64,000 bases of DNA from Allium sativum (GCA_030737875.1 CM060912.1:884763199-884827198); one strand, 5' to 3'; positions 1 to 10,538 are shown, numbered from the stretch's first letter. The notes: generated by a model from the sequence alone, not told the origin. Program-made: numbers and translations.

Positions 1-1095
1 AGCAGACGAGATAAAGGAGTGTGATGCGCCAGAGTCAAATAAAGTGCGAACGGGGTGATCATAAAGATAAACTATACTTTCTACAGAAGTATTTATACCT
101 CGCTGTTGCAGAGGTGGCGCTTCTAGCACATGAACCTGTGCCCCTGGGGTGGATCCAGCCCTCTGTCCCTGTCCTCGTTTCTTTGGGCAGTCCTTAGCCC
201 TGTGGCCTGTCTCACCGCAAGAAAAGCACCCACCATTCTCCTTGGCCTTCTTTTTCCGGCAGTCCTTTACTAAGTGCCCCACTTTTCCACAGAAATTGCA
301 CTTCCTCTTCTCTTTGTTGCCTTTCCCGCCCTTCTTAAAGTCTGTCTTCTTAGGCTGCAAGCCCTCTTTCTTCCCTTGAGAGCTTTCTGCCTTTGTCTCC
401 TTCTTGCCCTTATCCTCTTCATTCAGCAATGCCATTTGCACCAATCTTTCATACGTGGCCCCTATGGGTATATGGGTCATGGCCAAACTGTGTAATGGCT
501 CATTCAACCCTTTGACGAAACGGAGAGCCTTCTTGTGCGGGGTGTTGACTAGGTCAAGCCCAAACCTAGCCAGCTCATCGAACTGATTCACATACTCTCT
601 GACCGTCTTGTCCCCTTGCTTAAGGAATAAGAATTTTTCCAACTGCAAACTTCTTTCCGCATCTGAGAGAAATTTAGTCTCAAATCTTGCCCTAAAGTCC
701 TCCCATGTCTCCACTGGTCTTTCAGCATTAGTGACTTCCCACCAGTAGGAAGCCTCGCCCTTCAATAGCCACACTGCCAATTGTACTTTTTGTCTATCCT
801 CTACCTCAAAGATGATGAATAGGTCCTCAGTTTCTTTCAGCCAATTCCTAGCTGCCACGAAGGACTCAGTTCCATGGAAATCCTTTCCTCCCATAGCTTT
901 AAAATCTTTACATATCTTAGAAAAAGTGTTTCCCCGAGGAGGAGGTGGAGGAAAAGGTGCTGCTGTAGCTGGATGATTTCCTGCAGCTGGGGGAGGAGGA
1001 ATGGTAGGACCTGGCTGAGTGGCTCTTGCTTCTAAGAACCGTCTAAACCAACCAGGTATTGGCACCCCTTCTGGCAAGTTAAGTTCTTCGGACAT
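1..1095 (-). CDS. gag-pol: Ty3/gypsy chromovirus gag-protease, partial (E1)
   Basis: Gag forms the virus-like particle that packages retrotransposon RNA; the aspartic protease fused behind it processes the polyprotein. The frame starts at the ATG whose complement is 1093-1095 and stays open for all 365 codons to the window edge. In order: an N-terminal W-F-R-R-F motif, a proline-rich spacer (about residues 25-55), the gag core with the WLLKGEASYWW motif, a lysine-rich segment, two CCHC zinc knuckles (C266/C269/H274/C279 and C290/C293/H298/C303), then the protease active-site triad D-S-G at residue 354. The start lies 189 bp from the LTR, as in array A, whose gag is clearly related. Unlike A's copies there is no stop or frameshift, so this is the best candidate here for a young or autonomous element. 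The rest of pol is outside the window. Confidence 0.93.
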   Translation of the reverse strand, partial: MSEELNLPEGVPIPGWFRRFLEARATQPGPTIPPPPAAGNHPATAAPFPPPPPRGNTFSKICKDFKAMGGKDFHGTESFVAARNWLKETEDLFIIFEVEDRQKVQLAVWLLKGEASYWWEVTNAERPVETWEDFRARFETKFLSDAERSLQLEKFLFLKQGDKTVREYVNQFDELARFGLDLVNTPHKKALRFVKGLNEPLHSLAMTHIPIGATYERLVQMALLNEEDKGKKETKAESSQGKKEGLQPKKTDFKKGGKGNKEKRKCNFCGKVGHLVKDCRKKKAKENGGCFSCGETGHRAKDCPKKRGQGQRAGSTPGAQVHVLEAPPLQQRGINTSVESIVYLYDHPVRTLFDSGASHSFISSA

Positions 1096-1270
1096 GCTGA
1101 AACAAAAAGGATAGATTCAAAACGAAGGATAAGAGATAGTACCTATGGCTTTGGGGGGGGGGACTTTGCCTTTTTAAAATAAAATAATATTTTTCTTTTA
1201 AAAATGCTTCTTTAAATTTCCTTTTTGAAAATAAATTTTTAGAACTTTTTATCTTATCTGGTAAACCTAT

Positions 1271-1282
1271 GCTCTGATACCA
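1271..1282 (-). other. Primer binding site, initiator-Met tRNA (E1)
   Basis: Read on the minus strand this is TGGTATCAGAGC, complementary to the 3' end of plant initiator tRNA-Met, the usual minus-strand primer of Ty3/gypsy elements. It lies two bases from the LTR edge at 1285 and fixes both orientation and LTR border. The 1096-1270 interval is the untranslated leader and contains nothing else I recognise. Confidence 0.93.
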
Positions 1283-2459
1283 AGTGAAACACCCCACCTC
1301 CGTTAGGGTCACTCTCAAAGGGAATGCCCTAATTTTGGTGGAGGTTTATAAGTATAAGTCACAGATATACAAGACAGATATAAGAACACATATTTGTAAA
1401 CAGCGGAAAAAAAAACAACAACTTTTATTTCATAAAAGCAAATACGTGTTACAACAACATCACCATGATTGTCTTACATCCTTTCCAAAAACATAACATA
1501 ACAATTTCATAATCTGTCTTGATTACATTATTCAAAGAAGCATAAAGAAAACATAGATAAACTGCAAAAGCCCCATAGTGGTTGTCCAAAGCCATAGTTC
1601 AAAACGAAAAAGGTCCAAGCAATACATTTCTCCTCTTCAAGCTGGATGTTAAGGCTGGTCAAGCTGCTGTGTTCCCTCCCTGTGGACCTTGGGGGGGGGG
1701 GGGAACGGAAGAAAAGAAGACGAAAGAAAAGTAGAGTCAGACATAAAGCCTGAGTAAGTCTAGTACTATTCTATCTATGAATAAAGAACTGGGTATGATA
1801 AGTATAAACAAGAAGTGGGAAAGCACTATAACTTGGTTAAGTTGTCTAGGGTCGAATATACTATCGTACCCCATGTTAATCTCTGAACCCATATAAACTA
1901 GTTTCCAACTGGCACCCCATAATCAGGGTGATGTGATCCATCCTATGATGATCGGCTCCTACTCGCATAGTTACATGTGTCTTACGGACCCCATTGTTGT
2001 AGTTACCTATGCTGGTCCCACCATGGGGTGTATCAAGTCCCATGGTGGCGGCCCGACACAATCCTAGAATGCACAGGTATGCTACTGGTGTCCAGTGCCT
2101 TATTTTTCTGCGCCGGAGTGTGTGCACGCCCGCACCCCGTTAGAACCTACACTGCTACACCACCGCCGTCGATTTGACCTCTTACAATCAGCCCAGTAAT
2201 CGTGCCCCACCCTGCCTAGTTTCAGGGTATCCTGATACACCTTCTAGGGTTACTGCTGAAAAGGGTCCCCCGTTACTAGGTTTTCTATCTCTAGCCAACA
2301 TGCTAAGTTGGTTAAGTGTTTTCTAACCTAACCCCCACCAGTCCGTTTAGTTTAGCATGTTCCATGTTGATTAAGTCTTTAGTTCACTTAATCCTAACAA
2401 TCCTGACTCAGCCTTAATTGTCTTATTAAAGCCTTGACCTCTCACATTAGACAGGTATT

Positions 2460-2508
2460 GTTGTGGCTGCCTGTTGCCGGTTGGTTCCGGGCAGTCTTAC
2501 GCCACAAC
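2460..2508 (-). other. Stem-loop, first of a pair (E1 LTR)
   Basis: Arms GTTGTGGC (2460-2467) and GCCACAAC (2501-2508) pair perfectly around a loop holding GGTTCCGGGCAG. The same loop with different but still pairing arms occurs at 2570-2619 and in the LTRs of array A and E3. Confidence 0.75.
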
Positions 2509-2569
2509 TCAGTCTAACCTCGGGTCCTTATTGGGCTCCATGTTTAACCTCCCACATTGGACACGTATT

Positions 2570-2619
2570 GTTGTGACTACTGGACAGCCGGGCGGTTCCG
2601 GGCAGGTTTACATCACAAC
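2570..2619 (-). other. Stem-loop, second of a pair (E1 LTR)
   Basis: Arms GTTGTGA (2570-2576) and TCACAAC (2613-2619) surround a loop with CCGGGCGGTTCCGGGCAGG. It is a diverged tandem copy of 2460-2508, about 110 bp away, with compensating changes in the arms. Confidence 0.75.
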
Positions 2620-4053
2620 TCAATCAAACCTCGGGTTAAACACATCGTATGTTCTACATTTACATATTTTGTCTTTCTTCTTTATTTTCTTATATGTAAA
2701 TATTTGCGGCCCATTATTAAGTTAATGGTGTAAAGGTTACACCAATCATGGGCCCAACCCATACTTGAATTTGGGCCCTTCTACTTTATATTTTCATTTA
2801 TTAATAAATTTAACCCAACGTTATTTTCCCCCGTTTAATACGTTCGTCTATCATAATATATGTTGGGCTCAGTCTTTTAAGCCCAACTTAGCCATGAGAA
2901 AAAGGGGAGGCTTAAAGCGTGATTACATACACAAAAAGGGGAATGTGAACGCATGAACTTGCAACATAACGTGGAACTACAAAACAGAAACTAGTGTACT
3001 TGCATAGTAGCATAAGTGACATGAATCAAAGCATGTAAACTTGTAGTTAAGTTAAGAATCTAAATTGGATATCATTATTAACACCAAGTCTTAACTACAA
3101 CATAAACCTATATTTTTATTTAGGCATAATGTCAAACATAAGCAAATCATGTTCATAAGATTACTACATGTTTACAAAGGTGTTTACTTTTGTTACTAAC
3201 ACAAAAGTATAGTTCAAACTAATCATGATTTTAAATCTATTTACATGGCATAAATATTTCTAATATGAAATCATGATTTTTACTTTAGTCATGCAACTTG
3301 CAAAAGGGATTTTTGAATCTAACCTAGCTATGTACCACATATGTCATCATATAATTCTTGTTAACAATATGGATTTCAATTATGCAAAATATCAATCATA
3401 GCCTAGTCATATTCATAAGTTTGCAATTAGGTTCTCTAGTACAAAAGCATGGCTTAATACATAGATCATGGTGCCAAAATTTCAACATAGTTTCATATGA
3501 ACTATAATAACCCAAATTTGTTCCAATTACGTACAAAATGATTTATGTACAAAAATATACATTATGATGGCATAATAGCAAAACCCCAACTTGCATGAGT
3601 TTCAATTAAACAACTACATACATGTAGCTTCAACATGGATTACATAATTTGCGAATATTCCAAACGTATACTTTAAAACTACCGCAAATATGTAGTTTTT
3701 ATAATAAATAACATGCTTTGCGAATATCCAAACGTATACAATATTCCAAATCGATAAGAATCATAGTAACGCACAAATATGAATTACTTTATCACCACAA
3801 TCAAGTATACAAACCAACACAATTATTTGTTCATACCAAAATAATACTCTACTTACAATTGTATGGCGAATTCTCCAATTTAGGGATTTGGAGATGCAAT
3901 TCCTTGTTGATTTGATTTGTTTAGGTTGCTTTATGCTTTAGAATTTGCCTCCTAATTCTCTCTCCAATTGGCGGCTACTCTTAGTCGTTCCTCAGCAACA
4001 TGGTGGCTTTGTTCTTATTTTTGAATGAATAGATTAGGGTGAGTCTAGGGTCA

Positions 4054-4061
4054 TTTTTATA
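4054..4061 (-). promoter_or_regulatory. TATA box, E1 LTR promoter
   Basis: TATAAAAA on the minus strand, about 0.5 kb from the upstream LTR end. The same box occurs at the matching place in array A LTRs (30915-30922, 49758-49765) and in E3 (9889-9896). Transcription would start just below 4054 and give an RNA leader of more than 2.5 kb before the primer site. Confidence 0.6.
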
Positions 4062-4234
4062 GGGTTTATGAACTGATTAGGACCATTGATGTTGCTTGGA
4101 TTGATCGTAGCCATTCATTCGAAAGAGAGACCAATTAGAGCCTGCCACCTAGCCCTAATGACAAAGCAAGCTTCTGAAAATCGGCCAAACACAGACCTGG
4201 CCAGCCAGGACTAGACCAGACCTGGCCAGCTGGT

Positions 4235-4344
4235 CATTTTTGACCTGGGCGCACTTGGCAGGTGCGCCAGGTCAAAAATGTACTGGCGCACTTCACAAGT
4301 GCGCCAGTTCATTTTTGTTCTGGCGCACTTCCCAAGTGCGCCAG
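4235..4344. repeat. Three consecutive GC-rich palindromes (E1 LTR U3)
   Basis: Three inverted repeats follow one another: 4235-4280 (about 19 paired bases with one bulge, centre TTGGCAG), 4282-4308 (12 bp, loop CAC) and 4320-4344 (11 bp, loop CCC). All share the core CTGGCGCAC/GTGCGCCAG. They lie upstream of the TATA box in the element's own direction. Confidence 0.88.
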
Positions 4345-4388
4345 TGCATTCTGACCCTTCTCCGGTTTTTCGCCCAACTTCGTTCGTC

Positions 4389-4484
4389 CATAACTTCTTC
4401 ATACGATATCCGTTTTTCGAAAACTCGGACTCTATTTCGCGTATTTTTCCGAGACGAACGCAATGGCGTATCCCGTTTCCCTTA
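4389..4484 (-). repeat. Conserved U3 block shared with array A
   Basis: A block containing ACTCGGACTCTATTTCGCG and GAGACGAACGCAATGGC is almost identical to 31225-31322 and 50068-50165 in array A LTRs, although neighbouring LTR sequence is much more diverged. It probably holds promoter or packaging signals; the function is not visible. Confidence 0.7.
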
Positions 4485-4555
4485 GTTCTTTGATTTGAAA
4501 TTAATTATACTTTAATTTGTGAATTTCACAGTTATAGAATTCGCGGGGTGTTACA

Positions 4556-6897
4556 CCGTGTCACCAATCTCTGACATCTCCGCCTCACCGTCGAACAGAT
4601 CGCCACCAACGCTCGGCCTCCATTCCCTTTCTCACTCTATGCACACAGCTCTTCCTCTCAGTCCTTAAATGCACTGAAACCGCCACTATTGTCTTCCCCA
4701 AAATCCTGCTCACGTGTATCCATGTCCACCCAATATTCAACAAGCCTTCCCACGTCAAAACCATACTTCATGCGGAACATGCCTTCGTTTTCTGCTATGG
4801 ACTGCAGTACATGCTCCTCCACCACTATGTTGAATTGCTCACCGACGTTGCTCCAGTTGCCATGCCCGACCTCCGCCGCCACTCGCGCTGCTCTCGATCC
4901 CTTCGAACTTTGCCATATATATCACCACTTCACAAACCACCACCCTCTGGCGCAGCTTCAATGTCACTGGCTACCGAAGTGCCAACAGTTCGCACTACTT
5001 CTCCACTATTTTTACTCGAACCCGAATGCCATTACTGATCGCTGCCTGCTCCCCATTTGCTAAAATGTATGCACCCATTTTCAAGATCAGCAATAGCTCT
5101 ACGTCAAAATGAAGCCACCCGGTCATTGCGTCAATACAGAACTCCTGTTGTTCCTTACATCTTATTAATTTCGAAAGCCTGTACTCCCTATGTCCATTTT
5201 GTTTATTACTCCTTAACATCTCAACAACCCCCAAATTTTCAATCAGCTTTCCTGTTCCTACCATACTGACGTGCCCCACTTCACCCCCTCCTTACCCAAG
5301 CAATTGTCCTTCACGTCTACATCATCTCCGGTTGATGTTCCCTTAACTTGCCATCTTCAAACTTCATGCAAGCCACTACAGCTTCTCCTCCTCTTTTAAA
5401 GTTTTAAACTATTATTTTTGAAACTTCCCTTCTCTTATTTTTATTTTATTTTACATGAGGTTTGCGTTAAAATGGAAGGAGTAATCTTGCTTCGGGTTTC
5501 TGGATACAAGAAAATGGGGTGGACTCTATGCGTTTATAGATGGCAGAAACTTGGCACCCATGGTTTAGGGTAGTAGCACTGTGCATATTTCATTTTCTAG
5601 GTGGGCTGTGAGTGATGTGGAAAATCTGGTTGATGGGAATATAGTATAGCATAGCAGGAGTTATCTTTTCACATGTCTTTGTCTTAGCTGGAGAGAAGAA
5701 ATGGGTAGGTCGGCTGTACGCGAGTTTAAACTTGGTTCTGAAGCAAAAATATAAAAAAGAGAAAGTGTAGATTTGCTATGCAGTGTTCCCATGTGCTTCT
5801 CTATATAGGACAAATATATTTGCATTGGGGTAGGATGCTAAAGACTTTGAAATGGAGATATAGGGTAGGTGAAAACTAGCCTGATTAGAAATGAAAATAT
5901 AAGCGGTATGTTTCAGCTATACAAAGCAGGGTTCAACTGACTATTCATTTCATTTTTCAATGTGATTTGAAACTTAGAAGGAGGTTGTTTAACTAGGGGG
6001 TAAAGGAATAGCGTAGTAGGGTAGCTAGAAACCTAGGGTAGCTGGCGCGAGTGTATTTTCGGCAACGTGAACTACATGGTGTTAAGAAGATTGGTTTGCA
6101 AGGAAGTCAATTGTTTGGAACACAAGGTAATGAATGGTTTGGTACGCAAATAAAACTGAAAATAGTGTCAAAATGATGGATATAACATAAGTTGGTTGGC
6201 TGCATTGTCTTTTCGCATTTTAAATGTATTGGATTCCATTTAAACAAACACTGCTTCACTTCAATTTTAAAGAGTCCATCCACTTTAATATAAAATACTG
6301 AAATTTTAGTAGTTGGAGTATCATTATCTCATTGGTGTTACATACTGCATTATGTAATATATCTCTTATATTCTCACAGCAATAGTTCATTCATTGAGCA
6401 TGAAAATACGTGTCCGTTTGTTCACTGCGTAATCTATCGTTTTTATATTTCTCTTTTGAAGAATATATATGTAATTTTCATAGTTACTTAGTTTCAACCC
6501 TTTTTCAAATTTAATTATTTCACAAATGACATTTCTTGTAATATATATACATTAATTAAATGTTCACTTGTTTTATAACCGCTGTCAGGGTGTATCATTT
6601 CTAACGCCTATACAATATATCGAACAATTTTCCTGTGTGCGAAGCATGGGCCTCATCATAAGGTAAGCAACGTATTTATTTGAACTTCTGTTTTGTAGGA
6701 TTATTTAATTTCATCTTCAATTGTCGTTGAGGGTTTTATACTCGTATCGATACACATGAATTTTGAATCAAAAATTACGAAATACCGCGACATTTACAAA
6801 TTCAAATTAAATTATACGACCATTTATAATTCCAAAACAATATTTAAAATAATAAATTAAATTAAATATTCGAGTAACAAAAATACGGGACGTTACA
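4556..6897 (-). mobile_element. Fragment of a LARD-type LTR (W), probable
   Basis: On the minus strand the right edge starts TGTAACGTCCCG (6897 downward), the terminus style of the other LTRs here. About 100-165 bases in, 6732-6800 carries the box GCGGTATTTCGTAATTTTTG followed by an ATTCATGTGTATCGATACG stretch, matching the early box of D, B and C LTRs. Further in (about 4560-5300) the minus strand becomes G-rich and gene-like, as in those LTRs. I infer that E1 inserted into W at 4555/4556 and that W interrupted E3's gag at 6897/6898. The middle, about 5300-6600, is AT-rich with nothing else recognisable. No second end is visible, so the full extent is unknown. Confidence 0.45.
4559..5038 (+). 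other. Unassigned open frame in GC-rich block
   Basis: The plus frame starting at 4559 has no stop for about 160 codons and reaches a stop at 5036-5038; an in-frame ATG is at 4811. GC content is clearly above the flanks. The opposite strand is also partly open (4658-4882 and 4995-5279). I recognise no family in any of these frames. It could be a captured or remnant plant exon, but matching G-rich blocks in the D, B and C LTRs make it more likely to be part of LTR W, read on the minus strand. Confidence 0.2.
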
Positions 6898-7118
6898 ATG
6901 AAGTTTTCAGTTCCTGAAAATGACTTGCCTCCTAAACTCACAAAATCTTTGCAAAGACGAGGGAAGTTGAGGGCCCCTTGAGAGGGCTAAGCTACTGGTT
7001 TCGCTAGGGCAAGATTGGCAGTGGGGACCTGTTCCATAGTCCTAAGGTATTGTTGGAACCATTCTGGAAAGTAATAATGGCTTGCCAAGTTCCCTTACTC
7101 TGGCTGGTTGTCGGTCAT
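6898..7118 (-). pseudogene. gag: Chromovirus gag stub (E3), truncated
   Basis: The minus strand from the ATG at 7116-7118 encodes a degraded gag N-terminus: after seven residues a stop, then FPEWFQQYLRTM (equivalent to the W-F-R-R motif of E1 and array A gag), another stop, then LCKDF and GGKSFSGTE, equivalent to the ICKDF / GGKDFHGTE core. It is cut off at 6898 by fragment W. At least two stop codons make it a dead copy. Amino-acid resemblance to the other gags is clear but weaker than between E1 and array A, so E3 is an older or different chromovirus family. Confidence 0.8.
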
Positions 7119-7237
7119 TTTACTACCTAAAAAAGAAAAAAAAACCTTCAATGGACTTCCTACGATAGTATCAAGGTCCAAAAGAAAGAAAGATAAGGTT
7201 GTTTAGTATAATTGCATAAGTTTTTGGGGGTATAGCA

Positions 7238-7308
7238 CACACACAAACACACACACACACACATATATATGTGTGTGTGTATATATATATATGTATATAT
7301 ATATATAT
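7238..7308. repeat. (AC)n/(TA)n compound microsatellite
   Basis: A run of ACAC, then TATA, TGTG and TATA repeats in the untranslated leader between E3's LTR and gag. It has the symmetry of a long hairpin (ACACAC... against GTGTGT...). Confidence 0.9.
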
Positions 7309-7372
7309 GAAAACCTTCTTTAAAAAAAATACACCTCTCATACATATATTTCCCCATAATCGAGTAACATAT

Positions 7373-7384
7373 GCTCTGATACCA
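7373..7384 (-). other. Primer binding site, initiator-Met tRNA (E3)
   Basis: TGGTATCAGAGC on the minus strand, two bases from the LTR edge at 7387. Same primer as E1, array A, C and D. Confidence 0.92.
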
Positions 7385-8590
7385 AATGTAATAAATTTCC
7401 TGGAATAAGCCTAAAATCCGTCCCAGGATAGGCACATCAGAACTTAGAGCCACTCCAAACAGATAGTCGGTTCCAATAGGGAATTACTAAAACAAATATA
7501 AAGGGTAGTCTAAACTAAAATCAGAATCTCACATAGCGGAAGAGATAAAATGTAATAGCATACAATAGTTGTACCATTATTAAAAATCACAAATTCTAAT
7601 ACAATAAGTCTTGTAGATAATAAAAGGTACATCATTCATTATCTGAAGTACATAACAACAACAATAATAAGGCTACTGCCACGGTAACTAAAGCTTTGAG
7701 AGGCTCCTTCTCCAAGCAATCATTCGTCATCCCCAATCAATAGTCTCACTTACTAACCTGTTAATGTTAAGAGGAGGGAGGTCAGAACATTAAGTTCTGG
7801 AGAATGAAATACGGATAAGTTTGGGAATAACTATTTCCTATATTTGGCAGTACAAACTCTTCATTTTATGTCTATGCAACAAACATACAAAAAATTAAAC
7901 ATATGAGATGGACGTCCAACGGTAACTTAAGGCCTATACGTAAATCTAAGGGAGGACGTGCTCACAATCACTTAAAACCCCATAAGTTAAGCTTTTAAGT
8001 GCGGACACTCTTACAATCATTTAATATACCACAAGGCAGGCTATTCCTAGTCACTTAAGGCCATTTACTAATTTACTTGAAGGTGAACATCCTTATAGTC
8101 ACTTAATACCCTATGAAGGACTCCAACAACTTAAGACCTCGTCTCTAATGTTAGCGTCATAAATAATTCTTCTTGTAGGTCGAGAAATAGTAACTATCAC
8201 TTACTACAAGATTGGGTTGGGAAGTCAACTTCATTTTAAGAGAACCCTCCTGGCGGACCCTCTTGTTACTATCTAGCGGTCCCTATGAGTGAACTGCTAG
8301 CCACTTAATACTTCCCTTAGACGATGGTTCTTTTAGGCCATATATACGTTATTCGTCCCTAGGTCAACCTTCACTAGCCTCTAAACAAGAAGTAGACATT
8401 ACTTAAATAACTACCCTACTCACGTTATCGTCAATTAAGACCATTTAATACCTTACAGGGAAAGGCAGACCCAATAACCATTTAAATACTTAAGGGTGGG
8501 TCCAATGACGTAGGTCCTAAACCAATGAGTGAACCTCAGGACTCCTAACCAGTTAATACCTTTTTCCCTAGGTAGGCTTACTTCACGCAC

Positions 8591-8632
8591 AATATATATA
8601 TATATATATACGTATATACATATATATACACA
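8591..8632. repeat. (TA)n microsatellite
   Basis: Alternating TA with a few interruptions inside the E3 LTR. Confidence 0.9.
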
Positions 8633-8785
8633 CACTAGACATATCACATTAGACCAACCACTTATAGACGCTAGATTCGTCTGGCGGTTCCGGGTAGGCT
8701 TCTATTGCAAATTGGGCCTAACCTCATGTCATAGTGTAATAATTATAATGGCCCGTGGCACTTAGACCCCTTACATTGACCGGGC

Positions 8786-8842
8786 TTACTTGTAGATGCT
8801 TGATATGCCGATCGGTTCCGGGCTGGGTTCTACTACAAGTAA
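8786..8842 (-). other. Stem-loop, second of a pair (E3 LTR)
   Basis: Arms TTACTTGTAG (8786-8795) and CTACAAGTAA (8833-8842) form a perfect 10-bp stem around a loop with ATCGGTTCCGGGCTGGG. The upstream partner near 8660-8720 keeps the loop GGCGGTTCCGGGTAGG but its arms are mostly decayed. Confidence 0.75.
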
Positions 8843-8976
8843 TGGTTAACCTCATGTCTATGTGTCATTAATATATCTAAAGCCACTAAGTACACAAACT
8901 TAAAAATTCTTATGGGGACATTCAAATTCAAATTTATGGTTTACAAGTTATTTCCCATATTCCCTTCAATCATGGC

Positions 8977-9004
8977 ATAAATAAATAAATAAATAAATAA
9001 ATAT
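8977..9004. repeat. (AAAT)n microsatellite
   Basis: Seven near-perfect AAAT units in the E3 LTR. Confidence 0.9.
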
Positions 9005-9632
9005 ATTAACTTGTAACAATCAAAACGGGAAAACAGTAATAGCAACACCGAACTTGTAACCTAGTTTTGACTTGATTATCTCAATAATATAAGATAAAAA
9101 AAGTTCCATATATCCAATATATACATATATAATTCCTATTTTGAATGGATTCACTTTTATGTGTGTTTACATGCAAAACCTTAATACTTGGATATATTGT
9201 AAACAATACATTCAAATAGTCTATTTAGAAAATAGAGATTTAAACCTATTCAAATTTACAATTTCATCTAGATCTTAACCTTTTGCGCAAAACCAAACAT
9301 TAAAATAAGGAGAATATGACCATTATAGAGAATTATACTACATTAATCATGCTTCTCCGTTATTATTTCAATAATCCAAAATCACATATACAAATAGATT
9401 GACTGTTCCTTCATATAAACATAAAACAAGTGGAAGATTTGAGGGATTTGAAATGGTTTTCTTTTCGTAATAACTCAAATCTTCCTAGGCACAATAATCC
9501 GACTTTAAACTAGCAAATCATAGAAAATAGAAATTTAAATGAATTCCACTCTGCTATAAGAATGAACAACAACATAACTGAGTAGAATAAGTTTTGGATT
9601 TGGCCTTCGTAAACAATTTTTCTCCAATCTTT

Positions 9633-9636
<4 letters not shown>

Positions 9637-9676
<40 letters not shown>
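9637..9676. repeat. (TA)n microsatellite
   Basis: Twenty uninterrupted TA units in the E3 LTR. Confidence 0.95.
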
Positions 9677-9678
<2 letters not shown>

Positions 9679-9888
9679 AGTTACATATTAGAATCTTATA
9701 TATATATAAATCTAAATTCCAGAATAAATCTAAATATATCTTCGAATAGAATAGAAGGGAAAAAATATGTTACAAAGGTAGAAGAGAAACTTGAACCCTT
9801 TTCTTTTTCGGAATTAGCAATGGAAGAAAGGTATCATGGAGGCATGGAGAAGAATAAATGTAGGGTTTTGAGTGAGGGTTTATGGACT

Positions 9889-9896
9889 TTTTTATA
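9889..9896 (-). promoter_or_regulatory. TATA box, E3 LTR promoter
   Basis: TATAAAAA on the minus strand, about 0.65 kb from the upstream LTR end, at the position matching the E1 and array A boxes. Confidence 0.5.
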
Positions 9897-9992
9897 GTTG
9901 ACATCATGTATATGGGCTGTTAGATTCAATAGATTTAATCTAAGGTCCATTTTATGAAAAATATAAATAAGTCCTCCCTAAAAACACCTTTA

Positions 9993-10078
9993 CTGGGCGT
10001 CCTATAGGAGGACATGGACCCCTACGGTCGACACCCCTTCTAGAGGGGCGGTCTACCCCCTTCTAGGGTTGTGCCCAG
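9993..10078. repeat. GC-rich palindromic block (E3 LTR U3)
   Basis: Outer arms CTGGGC (9993-9998) and GCCCAG (10073-10078) enclose TCCTATAGGA and CCCCTTCTAGAGGGG palindromes. It occupies the same place as the palindromes of E1 and array A but with unrelated sequence. Confidence 0.65.
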
Positions 10079-10538
10079 GAGATTATTTCTTTAGTACATC
10101 TCTTTTTAATTAATTATTGAATTGATTTAATTTATTGCTTACCTTATATTATATTCTTGTCACCTTTGTATATAAAGGCGTTATAATTCAAAAGGAAAAA
10201 AATAAAAATTCAAAAGGAATATTCTTTTTCATGCCAATCAATTAATATTTCCAGATTTTCATATTTATTTATTTATTTGAAATTCAAACCTTTTTTATTA
10301 ATATATATGCACAACTTGTTTTATTAATATCTTTTTCAAACAGATTCCATTTTTAGTAAATTAAAAATGAAAATGGATCGGAATCTCGCTACGAGTTCAA
10401 CTACAATATTTTCGTAGCCAAATTCCTAATTACCCAAAATTTCATTTTTCAACCCATTAGCTTATTGTTGATTTTCATTATTTATTTTAAATTAAATCAC
10501 CTTATGTCTAATTTATGTTTATTTTACGAGGTATTATA

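Larger units (their letters stand above)
1285..4555 (-). mobile_element. 5' LTR of chromovirus E1 (3.27 kb)
   Basis: On the plus strand it begins TGAAACACCCC and ends GGGGTGTTACA, imperfect inverted termini of the TG...CA type; on the minus strand it starts TGTAACACCCCG. It abuts the primer site, so it is the 5' LTR. It is organised like array A's LTRs: CACCTCCG...GGGTC near the primer side, a poly-G run (about 1689-1703) followed by GGAAGAAAAG, two stem-loop units at 2437-2640, a minus-strand TATA box at 4054-4061, GC-rich palindromes, and a conserved block at 4389-4484. The second LTR and left target duplication lie outside the window. Short open frames inside it are not convincing genes. 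Confidence 0.88.
7387..10538 (-). mobile_element. 5' LTR of chromovirus E3 (about 3.15 kb)
   Basis: It begins TGTAATAAATTTCC on the plus strand next to the primer site. The far end reads CGAGGTATTATA at 10527-10538, i.e. TATAATACCTCG on the minus strand; compared with E1's TGTAACACCCCG this suggests decay, including loss of the terminal G. The right border is therefore less certain than the left. It shares with E1 and array A the GGTTCCGGG stem-loops (8650-8850), the minus-strand TATA (9889-9896) and a GC-rich palindromic U3 block (9993-10078). It carries several microsatellites and no coding sequence. Confidence 0.72.

Noticed and set aside
149..586. Plus-strand frames at 149-586 and antisense frames over array A gag (33932-34393, 34488-34823, 52996-53253)
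   Set aside because: They lie opposite well-supported gag-protease frames on the minus strand and are mirror readings.
6128..6897. ATGAA|TG at 6128 as the left end of an element ending at 6897
   Set aside because: The following bases (TGGTTTGGTACG) do not match the TGTAAC-type terminus, and sequence left of it is not E3 gag, so the 5-bp agreement is probably chance.
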